Shown here piece after piece: positions 11,366 to 22,181 of a DNA stretch of 64,000 nucleotides. Numbering within the stretch: position 1 is the stretch's first letter; each line of letters begins with the position of its first letter. The stretch is from the NCBI GenBank assembly GCA_964035575.1, contig OZ037907.1, positions 868,001-932,000 on the forward strand. The letters are read 5' to 3'. The DNA comes from Rhynchopus sp. YZ270_cl-10 (Eukaryota; Euglenozoa; Diplonemea; Diplonemida; Diplonemidae). The notes below the pieces were generated by a model, which did no database searches, had not been told where the DNA came from, and worked only from the letters and a program-made list of their open reading frames with translations. A program made the position numbers and the translations under genes.

Positions 11366-12320
11366 CAGTCCCGCCTATTATTAATAGCGTTTTATTTTAT
11401 AAAATCCTAATTAGTGACGTTCTAATTTATAAAGTCGTGAATTAATTTATTTTTCGGGGGGGAATACTAAGTTATTGAATTTATTTTCCCCGGCGGAGCC
11501 GAAAAAAATTTTTTTGCCTGCACAAGTGACGACGGGTTTGTGCGGGTTCTGTTGGAGGAATATGTGGAAAAGGAGGTGTGTAATCAGTGATACACGGAGG
11601 TAAAAAACGGTGCGGTCGGTGGTGGCTGTGCGGACGCGCATGCCGTTCACCTCCATGGTCTATTTCGCCCACGAGATGAAAAGACCTGGCACCAGGAGTC
11701 GGTTACACCGAGGCGTGTCCCGCCTCGTCTTCACCACCATCCCCCTCGCAAGCGACGCAAATCGGTTGGCTGTTGAACTTGCGGGTCATCCCCGTAAGGT
11801 TGAGAAACCTCTTCAGCTCCTCGGGGTTCAAAAGAGCCTTGGGTGAAGTACGAACCGCTCTCTTTTTGTGGGTTTTGTACTTGGAGATGGTGGGAGCAGA
11901 AATATGGCGTCCTGGGTGAGCGTCATTCCACCACGCCATCACATCAGCGTGCGGTCTGTCATCAGTGCCTGCGTCCGCCGATGAACGGTGAGGCTGGCAC
12001 TTTCAACTTCTCTGTCATCCGCCATGGCGTTGTCTGTGATGGTGACAATCTCCGGGGCGGTGAGGACAGCCTGCTCGACGATGGTCACATCTTCGGCATA
12101 TTTCTTTCATTTTTTCCGTTCATTCCGTGGTGGAGACAGACATGATGGTCGGAGAGAAAGATGCAGATAGTCTTGTAGAGATTCAGACTGGGATTTGGGT
12201 GGACAAGCTAATTTATAAAATCTTAATTAGTGACGTTCTAATTTATAAAGTCGCTAATTAAATATTTTCAGATTTGGTCGAATTTATAAATTAGAAATTC
12301 ACTAATTAGAGGCGGGACTG
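11366..12320 (-). mobile_element. 955-bp TA-flanked DNA transposon, copy 1
   Basis: The ends are inverted repeats starting CAGTCCCGCCT, flanked by TA on each side (11364-11365 and 12321-12322), as for Tc1/mariner/pogo elements. Subterminal AT-rich motifs (CTAATTAGTGACGTTC, TTTATAAAGTCG) recur at both ends. On the - strand a 79-codon frame (11703-11942) contains WWNDAHPGRHISAPTISKYK, which resembles the CENP-B/pogo helix-turn-helix. No DDE catalytic domain is present, so this is a non-autonomous derivative keeping the DNA-binding part. An equally long, nearly identical copy lies inverted at 42502-43456, so both moved recently. Confidence 0.9.
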
Positions 12321-12322
12321 TA

Positions 12323-14010
12323 TCAGAAGTATTATCAACTCGACTACATCAACTACATACAGGGACATTAACACAAAGGACGGAGGGATGCTTGACCGCT
12401 TGGGCAATTTGCGTATTCATACTTCGAGGGTACAAAGACGTTGAGAGGAACGTCATTACCATCGAAACAATTATGGTATGATTGTTTAAAGCAGCATGAC
12501 AAACAAGACTATGAGAAAATCCTGCAAGGTATGTGGAACACACTGAAGTAGACATGCAAAGACCACAACGATTCTACCTCAACTGGATGTGCCTGGTCTT
12601 GCAGACGTCAGGCGCAAAGGAAGAATCTATACACAATACACAAAGCCAATGTTATATCCCTGCTTCGCTCTTTTGAAGTCTGCAATAAGCTTCACACCTT
12701 CTGCATGCTTCTCCTCACGAAGGACGTTCTTCTTCATGGTAATCTGACAGCTCTTCATCTTTGACAATCCTGTTGTAGTGCAAGAGGGAAGTCCCAGTGC
12801 TTCTCATAGAGCTCAGAGGGGTACGCAAAGGTCAACTTCTATGGCATACCCTGTCTTACTCTTGTATCATATTTGACAACCATCTCCTCAGTTTCCTTCA
12901 AACAGAATTACAGCATTTCATCCACGTAAAGTCAGTATAGGGAAGGTTCTTGCGCATGGCCCATCCATACCCGAGTCGTTCGCATCTATGTACAACAGCC
13001 ACCTGTCACCTGTCTTGCCAGCTTTGTCACCTCTAGTGTACTTATTGTCAGCCTTCTGTCTTTGCTCCGCAAAGAATCCATACAGTTCTGGGGTCCTTAA
13101 GGGTCATCATCTTCATCTACTTTTTTTGCTTCAGTAACCAATGTATCATAACGAAAGCTAGGGGAGACACTGCATGTAGTGTACAGATGTCTGAGGACTT
13201 ACAATTGCTCCTCAGGCAAGGTCCGACGTTGATGAAGGTTCATTACAGTGTATCATTCAAGCAGGACCACATCACGGAGCCTACATCGGCAAGAACAGTG
13301 CATTGAGAGAGCCAAAGAACGATTTCGATAAGGATCTGTACAAGTTGCTGAACAATGCAATCTATGGACATATATGAATAACATTCCGTACAATAAGACA
13401 AGAATAGTAGGAGTACATAACAACATATCACGGTCTTGGTTCCGTGTGTTCTGAACGTCAAAGCCGTACAGAGGATAGTACTTCCAGTCGTTATAAGACA
13501 GAATCCCTTGAGTGGTGATCCCCATTGCCCCAGGATCCTTGTAAGCACTATACATCTTCATGTACTCCTTGTATGCAGAGTCCCAGTTCGTACCCACCTC
13601 AATTTTAATATCCTTGCTTGGAACCTTGATGCCGTTCAGGTCAACAGAGATCTTCTTCACCGTACTACTGTCAAAGCGTGACAGATGCTTGACTCGTTTC
13701 CCTGTCTTTCGTTTGGCAGAAGATGATGAAACGTTTGATCCTTGTGTGCGACTTGATGGGTACAGGAAAGGAGATGTATGTGTCGCCAGCTGTAAGCTCC
13801 TTTCTCTGGATTTGTGAAGACCCAAAGACAGCTTGAGCCGCACCAGACTTATTGATGTAGCTGAGAACTCCAGCGAGCGGTGAAGGAGCCAAGGTGACAC
13901 GAGGCATCCAGATCCTCATGTGTACTATCACCAACCCAGTTCAAGGGAGGGACTCTGCATTCATCTTCTGTCCTGCAAAGTTAGGAGTGTCCTACCACCG
14001 ATCTTGAGCG
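12323..14010. mobile_element. Polinton (Maverick) fossil
   Basis: A decayed Polinton-type element. The + strand part carries traces of a protein-primed B-family DNA polymerase (about 12460-13380), including a motif-B-like NDFDKDLYKLLNNAIYG. The - strand part (about 13470-13930) carries traces of a capsid-type protein. Which capsid protein it is, I cannot say. The element is broken, with many breaks, and looks old. No terminal repeats are visible. The 955-bp transposon abuts its left side and may have inserted into it. Confidence 0.65.
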
Positions 14011-14320
14011 ATTTCTTGACCTTGAGCCCACGCATTTCGACAAGACAGAAAGCATCCCCACTTACCCATTTCGCAACATTTGCCCTGTTTTAGAATTAGT
14101 AGTGTCTGGCGTTCGTTAATATTTGGTTTTTTGCAAGCGTTTCGGGAAACAGGCCTAGACCTAGACCCCACTACTCCCTCGCCCAATGCCCCCCTCCCTC
14201 GCCCACCCATCATTGTTTCCCTTTTGTCCTACCTCCCTACTACATGTACCCCGACTACCCCTACTCACTCACAACACAGGCGGGACAGGGGCGGGAGCCC
14301 CTCTTCTGGGGGTTTTCCAT

Positions 14321-17263
14321 ATGAGCGCCAACAATGCTGCTCCGCCGCAGCCCGCGGCCCAGCCACAGCCTTCCGCGCCTGTTGCTGTGCCTGCTGCTGC
14401 ACGACCCGCACAGGATGCTGCACCACAGCACTACCCACACACACCACCCCCACAGCCGGCACCGGTGATACGTGCACCGGACACGGGTCTGGGTATCATC
14501 CTCGAGCCGCCGGAGGCAAAGCTGCGTGCAAAGTTCATGGTGCTCTTCAAACAGCCTACAGGGCACTCGATTCTGCACTACATGCGCCGTGTTACGAAGA
14601 TCAGCAGCAAAGGGAAGGCGCAGCCCCGAGTCCTCCTCGTCTCTAACACGTCGGTGTACCTCACAGATGAGAACGCGATGGTGAAACGCTGCATCCCCAT
14701 TGTCGACATAGGGTCTGTTGAGGTCGCGCGGGACGGACGCATCGCCTTCCGTGTGCCTGAGGACAAGAAGGAGAAGAAGACACAGTACGACATGTTCGTG
14801 GGCCTCCCACAAGACGGCGACAACGTTGCAGCAGAGCAGAAGTACCTTCTCAACATCCTCCAGGTGCTCCACCAGCACATCCACTCGCTCTCCACTCATC
14901 AGGGGCAGAAATGGGTCAAACACATCGACAAACGCATTGACAAGCCGTCAGACTTTACGCCCCCGCTGAACATGAAGAAGCCGAAGGGATACCAGCCGTA
15001 CCTCTGCGTCCCGACATTGGCGTTCGACAGAGTTGAAAAGATGAAGAAACGTCTGGAACGCACGCATCCGCTTCCTGATTTGGGTGGGGTGCTTGCAAAG
15101 AAGTCGACACGGGCAAGAGACATCTCACCGCCACCACGCGTCGCACTGCCGTCACCACCGCGGAATGAGGAGCACTCTGAGCGTCTTGAGAGCGACCACC
15201 CTCTACTGAAGAAGTACACCAACGACGTTGTAGTGCATGAGGCTTCGCCTGTTCCGAGCCGTGGTGGGTACACGTCAGGGTCGCCTGCTCAGCAAAGCAG
15301 CTCGAGCTCTTCCTCTGCCGCAGTGACGCTACCACGTGTGGACATGGTCGAGTCCGCGACCCAGGCCGACGAAGTTATGTCTGAGTCAAGTCGTGCGACG
15401 CGCCCTGCCGAGGAGCCCAAGACGCACACCACGTTCATCACGCGCGACATCCTGCACCCACGCGAGCGTGCTATGCGTGAAGAGCGTGAGGACGTCATCC
15501 GCCCCCCACTGGGCGTCAGTGACGACGAATACGACAACGTCCCTGTTCTCCCGCTCTCGGCACCACCACAGTTGCCACAGCGACCACAACCTCCACAGCC
15601 GCCGGTGCCATCTGCAGACGCTGCTCTGCTGGCCCCATCAGAGGACTACTTCCAGCGGCTGAACCAGAACCAGAACCAGAACCAACAACCACCACGCGCC
15701 GCACCACACTACCCCGCCCTGCCCTCGGGTGTCGACGCCCTGTTGGCGCCATCCGCGTCGTACCACCCCGGCGCAGCAGGAGCAGGCGTTCTCCGTGCAC
15801 ACCCCTCTGCCGCACCACCGCCGCCACCGCCACCTCTGCAGAACGTATCGTTGATGCCGCCGGATGCGTCCCTCATCTCTGCAGGGGGGTCGTCGTTCAT
15901 GCACTACCCTGCACCATCGGAGCGTGCGTCGATGCTGGCTGCACCGAGCGGACCGCAGCCTCCTCCATCGTCGCCTGGGGCTGCAGCGAACGCAGCTGCG
16001 TCAGCAGCGATGATGGAGACTTTGCAGCACAGCGTGAGCACTATGCAGAAGGCGCTTGACAGACTTGCGGTTGAGAAGGACGAGCAGAAGGATGAAATTG
16101 TTGCCCTCCGCAGACAGCTTGACAAGCGCCGCATCGATGCTGCTTCACACACCCCACACACTGCACACACAACACACACCGCACACACACCCGCCCCGAG
16201 CGACGCAGGCTGCAATGCTAGCGTAGCACCCTCACACGACATGGACATCGGCGAGCTGCTCTCCCGTGTTGACGGAGGGTCCCTTCTCGCACCCACACCT
16301 GGTGTGCCACTGCGACGCGGCCTCCGTGGTCCTCTCAGTGCACGCGAGTCGGAGCCATTGGAGCCTGTGGAGGAGTCGCAGCCCATGCCTGCCACGCCCG
16401 CCTCACCGCTGTCCCCTCTCAACGGCGATGACGAGCTTGCGAAGCTGACCGAGGCGAAGGCGGCAAGCATCGCCGCACGCAAGCAGCAGATCGAAGAGCT
16501 GCAGGAGGACCTCTCTGCGATGGTTGCCTCTGGGCGGTACGACGAGGCTGCGCCAGAGATAGTGGAGCTGAGACAGCAGATACAGGCGTTCATTAAGGAC
16601 CTAAGCTATGAAGCGAAAGGATACGAGCTGGGCATTCTGCTTGACCACGAGGCGCCACCTTCTGAGGCCAACACCACGCCGTCAAGACGCCACCGCAGCA
16701 ACACACCGGTGAAGCGGTACTCCAGCAGCACACCACGCCAGGGAAGCACACCACGACGTTCACTGAGTGCACAGACACGGAGTTCCGCTTCCCTTCCGGC
16801 AGGACAGCCACAACAACCACAGTACCTCCACAACATGCAGCAGCAGCAGCGGACACAGCTGCAGCAGAACGGCACCGAAGGGTACACCCCACAGGAGATG
16901 CAGGAGTACTACAGGCAGTACTGCCAATACTACTATGCGTGGTACCAGGCTCAGCAGGCACAGGACTATGTTGGTGGGGTGAACCCGTTGTTTCCTGTGT
17001 CCGCTGTTGGGACAGGGCAACCGAAAAGCCCACGCGGAGCCATCCGCACTGCGTCGTTGTCTCGGCAGGACACACCATCCAGAAGGGACGGAGGTGGTGG
17101 CGCGCCCACATCACGCCGCTCTTCTCCACACTACCAAGTGCCGTCCCGCAGCTTTGCCTCCGGGAGAACAACCCCACGCAGCACCACCCCAAACAGACGA
17201 GGTTCCTCACGAAGAACACCAAGCTACGCAGCGAACCCACAAATTAATTCGAGACATTGGTAA
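14321..17263 (+). CDS. Large PH-like, coiled-coil, low-complexity protein
   Basis: The 980-aa product starts at the first ATG after an acceptor-like tract ending ACACAG at 14279. Residues 1-60 are Pro/Ala/Gln-rich. Residues about 66-200 form a PH-like domain of a family also seen at 37519, 55046 and, more weakly, 27583; here it reads PRVLLVSNTSVYLTDENAMV, then KRCIPIVDIGSVEV. Low-complexity Pro/Ser regions follow, then two predicted coiled coils (about 563-607 and 704-767) and a Gln/Tyr-rich and Ser/Arg/Thr-rich tail. Domain order suggests a cytoskeletal or membrane-associated scaffold, but no function can be assigned. No intron is needed. GC-rich codon use contrasts with the T-rich flanks. 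Confidence 0.9.
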   Translation: MSANNAAPPQPAAQPQPSAPVAVPAAARPAQDAAPQHYPHTPPPQPAPVIRAPDTGLGIILEPPEAKLRAKFMVLFKQPTGHSILHYMRRVTKISSKGKAQPRVLLVSNTSVYLTDENAMVKRCIPIVDIGSVEVARDGRIAFRVPEDKKEKKTQYDMFVGLPQDGDNVAAEQKYLLNILQVLHQHIHSLSTHQGQKWVKHIDKRIDKPSDFTPPLNMKKPKGYQPYLCVPTLAFDRVEKMKKRLERTHPLPDLGGVLAKKSTRARDISPPPRVALPSPPRNEEHSERLESDHPLLKKYTNDVVVHEASPVPSRGGYTSGSPAQQSSSSSSSAAVTLPRVDMVESATQADEVMSESSRATRPAEEPKTHTTFITRDILHPRERAMREEREDVIRPPLGVSDDEYDNVPVLPLSAPPQLPQRPQPPQPPVPSADAALLAPSEDYFQRLNQNQNQNQQPPRAAPHYPALPSGVDALLAPSASYHPGAAGAGVLRAHPSAAPPPPPPPLQNVSLMPPDASLISAGGSSFMHYPAPSERASMLAAPSGPQPPPSSPGAAANAAASAAMMETLQHSVSTMQKALDRLAVEKDEQKDEIVALRRQLDKRRIDAASHTPHTAHTTHTAHTPAPSDAGCNASVAPSHDMDIGELLSRVDGGSLLAPTPGVPLRRGLRGPLSARESEPLEPVEESQPMPATPASPLSPLNGDDELAKLTEAKAASIAARKQQIEELQEDLSAMVASGRYDEAAPEIVELRQQIQAFIKDLSYEAKGYELGILLDHEAPPSEANTTPSRRHRSNTPVKRYSSSTPRQGSTPRRSLSAQTRSSASLPAGQPQQPQYLHNMQQQQRTQLQQNGTEGYTPQEMQEYYRQYCQYYYAWYQAQQAQDYVGGVNPLFPVSAVGTGQPKSPRGAIRTASLSRQDTPSRRDGGGGAPTSRRSSPHYQVPSRSFASGRTTPRSTTPNRRGSSRRTPSYAANPQINSRHW

Positions 17264-19014
17264 AAGGGAGTGGGGAGGAGGAGGAGGAGGGTGTTAAAAA
17301 ATAGAGGAAAATATGTAAGGGATGGGGAAGAAAAAAAGGTAAAAAAAATGTAGATTAGAGTCCCCCTTTTTTTTTTCCACTTCACAGTTATTTGATACAT
17401 TGTACGCTGCCCTCTTTTTTATACTACCCCAGATAGCGTACACACCCCCTTCCTCCGGGAGAGTTAAAAGAATAGTGTATGACACAAAAGGTGGTTCCAA
17501 TTGTTTTGCTTTTTTTTTCCAGATGTAAACCACGAAATGGATGTAGGACTGGATGTCCACCCCCCAGTACAGCCGGTCATATACCAAGGCACACTGTCAC
17601 GAGAGGGCTTTGTATTTCAAGCCACTTTTTTTTTTTCCCTTCTCTTTTTTTAGACGGCTGACTGGTTTGCATTGCAGTTGAGTTTAAATAGTGGTGATTC
17701 CAGAGTGAACTACAATCCCATACCCATGTTTTTTGTAGCAGAGAATGACTTGAGGAAAAAGCCAAAATAAACAATGGAAACACCCAATTTTCATACATTA
17801 TTACCAACCTCCTTACACCCCAGACTCACTCCCCCCACACCCCCATTCCTTTGAAATAACCCCACCCCGTCCCCCACCCCTCAATTCTTTTTACATTAGA
17901 CGTTAGATTCCTTATTTTAAAGCTCCATTTTATTGTACTCTCCGTACACCACTCGGGTCCTTGAATGGCATTGTGCGGCAAAAAAGAAAAAATTAAAAAA
18001 AAAAAAACCCTTTTTTCATGGATATGATGAGGAGAGGCGTAGTCATCTCTTTAGTTTCTTCTTGAAATTGGTGAATTTATGGAAGTTCAAAAGGACAAGG
18101 TGGGGTGTACGGAATGTGCATGGTAGCTTTGTGTCAATTCAGATAAAAAAAGGGGGGGAAAAGAAAAACAAACAAAAGGCGACAAAACAAACATGAGATG
18201 GAAAAGCAAAACAACGTGGATATTGCACAAAAAAAATAAAATAAATAACTGGCAACCGATCCAAAGAGTTTTTCCACTAAAAAAAAAGTATTATTCACAG
18301 AAAGTACAGAAGGCCACATAGATATAGGTGACTTCACGTTTTGTCAATCTCTTTTCCTTTTTTCAAACAAAAAAATGGAGAAAAAGAGAAAAATAAATGC
18401 GTAGTTTGGGAGCCCCCTGTTCCCTACAGCATACAGCAAAAGTATTTTAAAATGGAAAAAAAAAGGAGGGAAAAAAATAATGCTGAAGTAAAAAAAGTGG
18501 ACCTATTATTTCGAGATAATAGCTCGCCCCCCTCCTTTGATTAGTAAAATGCTTTTTTCGGCAAAAAAAAACAAAAGCCAAAGCAATACAGAGAGAACCA
18601 ACCAATTTTTCAATATACAAACGATCTATCAACCCCCTCCTTTGATTAGCTTCGCAAACTAGACCTAGAAGGAAGTCGATGAGAGAGCATCGTTAGAAAT
18701 TGTTTTGTGCCAAGGGTGACTGAGCAGGAGAGGCTTCGGTTCATCTTAATTTTTCATTTTTATTTTTTCTTCTTTTTTTCATAACACACAATTTCCAACG
18801 ATGCAAGAACACTCTCTCAAGTTTCCACCATCTCCCCTTTCCCCCTGCCCACACTTCTCCTACCAACGCAAATAAAAAAAAGACAAACAACTGACAAAAA
18901 AATTGCTTTTTTTCCCCTCCCTTTTTTTGAGTTCAATGATCACCCCACATTCTCCATTTTTCTAAAAAAACAAAATTTCCAGAGAGGGGGGCAGGAAGTG
19001 GTCATTTTATAAAA
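17264..19014. other. Intergenic region with two dispersed repeats
   Basis: No gene is seen. An R3 repeat copy lies at 17557-17637 (GTCATATAC, ACTGTCACGAGAGGGCT, TATTTCAAG, T-run). An R5 copy lies at 18729-18750 (GAGGCTTCGGTTCATCTTA). The rest is A/T homopolymers. The acceptor TTTCCAG at 18976-18982 serves the next gene. Confidence 0.6.
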
Positions 19015-20064
19015 ATGGGATTCTTCTTTACACAAATCAGCAGGGTGGCACGAATGCTGAATTTACTTCTTATTGTAGGCTCGTTGTTGAAGGTAGTGTT
19101 TGATGGCTTTGTGCTTTACACTGTGCATTATATGGTTCTTGTCGCCAATGTGTTTTGTCTTTCAGAGTTCCTGGTCGGGCGTATGTCGTATTATTGGGCG
19201 CGCCGTGTACTGTATTTCCATTTTTTTACGGTTCTCAGTTCTTGCATGATTTTGCGTCAGAATGTCAGCGTTTTTACGTTGTATGTTTATATCGGGCTTT
19301 CCACGGTTCAACAGATCGCAGCATATTGCAATGCACCATCTGCAAAACCATCCTTCACACCAGCTTCACGAGGCCCCTCCCCCTCTGCTTCGCGCGAACC
19401 CGAGAGAAAATCGATGCGACGAAGTGTCTCTCCTGTAGACCACAGAGGAGCGAGGGGTGGAAGCACAGGGCTCCTTGCGGCATCGTTTCCCGATACAGAG
19501 GAGTCTTCTTTGATCAATGTTTTTCTGGATGTTTCGAACATCCAGATGGGTGCCCGCGCCTTCGCAGACGCAGGAGGTGCACGATTCTGCAACGCAGCGC
19601 TCTACCGAACCATCGTAGGCGCACGCACCGTCAGCCGCTCCATTGCCTTCGGATCCTACAACTCTGGGGCGAATATAGAAAAGATGGTATCCTATTGGAA
19701 GAAGGTGGGCTACCAAGATGCGGTCTTCTCCCCACGCTCCTTTGAAGGTTGTGAGGTCAACGTAGATGAGCTCATTGCATCTGCCGCAAAAGATGTTATC
19801 ATCGAAAAACGAGGCAAGCTGGTCCTAGTAACCGGTGATGGGAACCTCAACAGAGGGGCGACACTCTGTTCGATCCACCAGACCGTGCTGCAGGCGCTCA
19901 CTCAAGGTGTGCCGGTTGAGATTTGGTCCTGGGGGCAGTCGTGCAGTGCGAAATACGAGGTGCTTGCGCGGGATGGACACTTAACGCTTGTGCACATAGA
20001 GGACCTATTCGAGAGCGGTACCCTCGTTGCTGTCCCTTCAAAGTCGGTGTGTGTCATATCCTGA
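19015..20064 (+). CDS. Membrane-anchored NYN/PIN-like nuclease-domain protein
   Basis: A 349-aa protein. The ATG at 19015 lies 33 bases after a CAG acceptor. Residues about 14-105 are strongly hydrophobic and can form about four membrane spans. Residues 105-160 are a Ser/Pro/Arg linker. From about 165 comes an NYN (LabA/MARF1-type PIN-like) domain: NVFLDVSNIQMG, then VNVDELIASAAKDVI, then LVLVTGDGNLNRG, which place three Asp residues and an Asn as in the family's metal site. NYN domains are ribonucleases or RNA binders in RNA turnover. An NYN domain behind membrane spans is uncommon. The N-terminal part is more T-rich than the rest, so an unrecognised 5' intron is possible. Confidence 0.8.
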   Translation: MGFFFTQISRVARMLNLLLIVGSLLKVVFDGFVLYTVHYMVLVANVFCLSEFLVGRMSYYWARRVLYFHFFTVLSSCMILRQNVSVFTLYVYIGLSTVQQIAAYCNAPSAKPSFTPASRGPSPSASREPERKSMRRSVSPVDHRGARGGSTGLLAASFPDTEESSLINVFLDVSNIQMGARAFADAGGARFCNAALYRTIVGARTVSRSIAFGSYNSGANIEKMVSYWKKVGYQDAVFSPRSFEGCEVNVDELIASAAKDVIIEKRGKLVLVTGDGNLNRGATLCSIHQTVLQALTQGVPVEIWSWGQSCSAKYEVLARDGHLTLVHIEDLFESGTLVAVPSKSVCVIS

Positions 20065-20221
20065 TGTTTTGTGTCTCCAAATCTTGCCATACGTCTTTCC
20101 GATAGTCTATGATAGAGGTTTTGAACATTTTTTAGGTTTTTTTTGTTTTCTTACCATCATATTTTGAAAGTCAGTTTTATGTCTTGCCCGATCCAACAAA
20201 AAAAAGAAAAAAAAGAAAATA

Positions 20222-20275
20222 TAGTAGAGCTCATCCTCGGGTGTCTACACGAATACAAATTTTCAATGGAAAAGA
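20222..20275 (+). repeat. R2 dispersed repeat
   Basis: Contains GAGCTCATCCTCGGGTG and TCTACACGAATACAAATTTTC. Bases 20222-20250 are identical to 36893-36921. The 5' half can fold (GTAGA/TCTAC outside CATCC/GGGTG). Other copies are at 23409-23460 and 34815-34853. Confidence 0.7.
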
Positions 20276-20507
20276 AAAATACCCTCCTCTTCCAAGCCTT
20301 TTATATAACCTCTACCCCCCTCCAAAAAAAATTCCACCCTACAGTCTCTCCCTCTTTATTTTTTTTGGGGAGGGCTTTTTTTTTGCCTACTTTTCTTCCC
20401 CCCTTCCCCGCCCCCTTTTTTTTTTGTACACGATTTCGCTGTAAATTTATATTCTACTTCTCTTCTTTGTTTTTTATCATATTTTGGAGGAAAAAAAGAA
20501 CGAGGAA

Positions 20508-22181
20508 ATGCCAAAGAACAACTCATCGTATTATGCCGTGAGAGGTGCAGAACAGGGGAGGGAGTATTATAGTGAGCGACGCGAGAAGGATGCGGAGAAG
20601 GAACGTTCGGAGACGCGACGCACGACACGGACGGATTCGGGGTCGGATCGGGAGAAGGTTCACAAACAGCGCCGGATGAGCCCACCTCGCGCAGAGTACA
20701 TTGCACGAGGCTTTGACGACAACGACCGAGCCCCTGAAGACCGTTTCACAGGTCAGCAATGCCGTGCACCACAACGCAGTGGTGTTGCTGATATGTTCGA
20801 CACCTATGACAACGTTGTGCGTGGAACCTTTCACATTGAAGGTGTAAACTACTCAAAGTACGAGGCCTGTAAGGATATCCCTGAGCGTTCGAACGGCTTC
20901 ACCGATGCAGTAAAAGATGATATTATCAGTGAGGTTGGCAACGGAGTGCGCAGGGAGGACATCAAGCTCCGTATCTACCCCGGTGCAATCAAAACGGTTG
21001 TGCTGCACTACGATGAGGAAGGTACCAAGCAGGACCCACGCCTCGTCGACGCAGAGTGGAACCTCAAGGTCGACTACGGCATCCGTGCGCGCGATGCGCA
21101 AAGACAACAGAACATCGCAATGGCGCTGTTCTCTGCGTTTACCTCGAGCTACGGCTTTTCTGACGGGAAGACAAAGTTTGCGTACAAAAGAACAATCGAC
21201 AGGCATGTAGCGGATGTGCAGAAAATCCGGATTACACGGCTTCCACCAGAGGAAGGGGAGCAGAATGGGCAGAGGGTGATCGGGATGGGTGGGATGGGTG
21301 GGATGAGTGGGGGTGGGCTGGGGCAAGGGCAGGTGGGGCAGGTTCTGCCGCAGCAGCAGCCGGGGTTCAGGCCAGCGGTGTCACCGCCTCGCCCGCAGGC
21401 GCGTCTGCATGCGATGCCTATCCCAGCCCCACAGCAGCCCAATGCGGGCTACGCGCCTGCACAGCCAGCAGCATTGGTGCAGACAGCAGAGCGCTCTGTC
21501 TTCGACAGCCCCTCCGGCCAAGTACCCGTGCTCCCCCGCCACCCCACCCTGCAGCAAAGTGTGCAGCTGCCGCACCCAGGCACACCCCAGAACGCTACCT
21601 CCTTCGATGCACAGCGTGACGCAGAGCTTGCTAGGCTTACCGATGATATCTACAGGTTTGTTCATTTCATTGATCTCATTTATTCTGAATCTTGCTTCAA
21701 AAGGAGAAATAGTATTACCGGGTACGGTCGCGTAATCATCCCACTATCAGGAGGATATGTACAATCAACGAAACAACTTTACCGATCCTACTATTCCCCC
21801 CGTTTTCCCCCCCTACCATTTGACAACCCTGCTGAAAACAGAAAATACAGCAAACAATTGAAGCATTTTCTAAGCAATATACAAAGCTTCAAAATCCACC
21901 TTATTAATATAAGGTTTCCAATAGTGGATAGCTACAGTAAAAAAAAACAGAGCATAGTACAACACATTTTCCCCATACACAGAGAACGATTGAAGCTCCG
22001 TGGACAGGGTTCCGGCGGCAACCTTCCCCCGAATGTGATGAACTCATTGAGCCCAGTTGCACCCGAGCGGCCTTATCCCACAGCATATCCCAGCACGGCA
22101 ATGAAGCCGGCACGGGGGAGACACCCTTCTGGGTCTGAATATTCTATGGCCGAAACGCACTTTGTCACCACAGAATTCTAA
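20508..22181 (+). CDS. Unknown charged/low-complexity protein with an in-frame intron
   Basis: The ATG at 20508 follows a T-rich tract and AAAG. The frame is open to TAA at 22181, but 21656-21982 looks like an intron. It starts CTACAG|GTTTGT and ends ATACACAG, is AT-rich, is 327 bases long (3n) and has no stop. Spliced, the product is 448 aa; unspliced, 557 aa. Residues 1-80 are rich in Arg, Glu and Ser. About residues 100-220 form a compact domain (GTFHIEGVNYSKYEACKDI, then REDIKLRIYPGAIKTVVLHY) that I do not recognise with certainty. A Gly/Met/Gln/Pro-rich region and an Ala/Pro tail follow. No function assigned. Confidence 0.78.
   Translation: MPKNNSSYYAVRGAEQGREYYSERREKDAEKERSETRRTTRTDSGSDREKVHKQRRMSPPRAEYIARGFDDNDRAPEDRFTGQQCRAPQRSGVADMFDTYDNVVRGTFHIEGVNYSKYEACKDIPERSNGFTDAVKDDIISEVGNGVRREDIKLRIYPGAIKTVVLHYDEEGTKQDPRLVDAEWNLKVDYGIRARDAQRQQNIAMALFSAFTSSYGFSDGKTKFAYKRTIDRHVADVQKIRITRLPPEEGEQNGQRVIGMGGMGGMSGGGLGQGQVGQVLPQQQPGFRPAVSPPRPQARLHAMPIPAPQQPNAGYAPAQPAALVQTAERSVFDSPSGQVPVLPRHPTLQQSVQLPHPGTPQNATSFDAQRDAELARLTDDIYRFVHFIDLIYSESCFKRRNSITGYGRVIIPLSGGYVQSTKQLYRSYYSPRFPPLPFDNPAENRKYSKQLKHFLSNIQSFKIHLINIRFPIVDSYSKKKQSIVQHIFPIHRERLKLRGQGSGGNLPPNVMNSLSPVAPERPYPTAYPSTAMKPARGRHPSGSEYSMAETHFVTTEF
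21656..21982 (+). other. Stopless 3n intron
   Basis: GT donor after TAC AG and AG acceptor before AGAACGATTGAAG. The exon phases join as AG|A, restoring one Arg codon. The interior has low coding character (Ile, Phe, Lys and Ser runs) against GC-rich neighbours. Confidence 0.7.

Noticed and set aside
13253-13900. 215-codon frame on the - strand as a host gene
   Set aside because: Its content fits the Polinton capsid-type remnant, so it was treated as fossil.
14261-14923. 220-codon frame on the - strand
   Set aside because: Shadow of the start and PH-like domain of the + strand gene.
15904-16593. 229-codon frame on the - strand
   Set aside because: Complement of the GC-rich Ala/Glu coding sequence of the + strand gene; no domain.
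20143-20541. 132-codon + strand frame before the gene at 20508
   Set aside because: Phe/Lys/Pro homopolymer translation of a T-rich leader.
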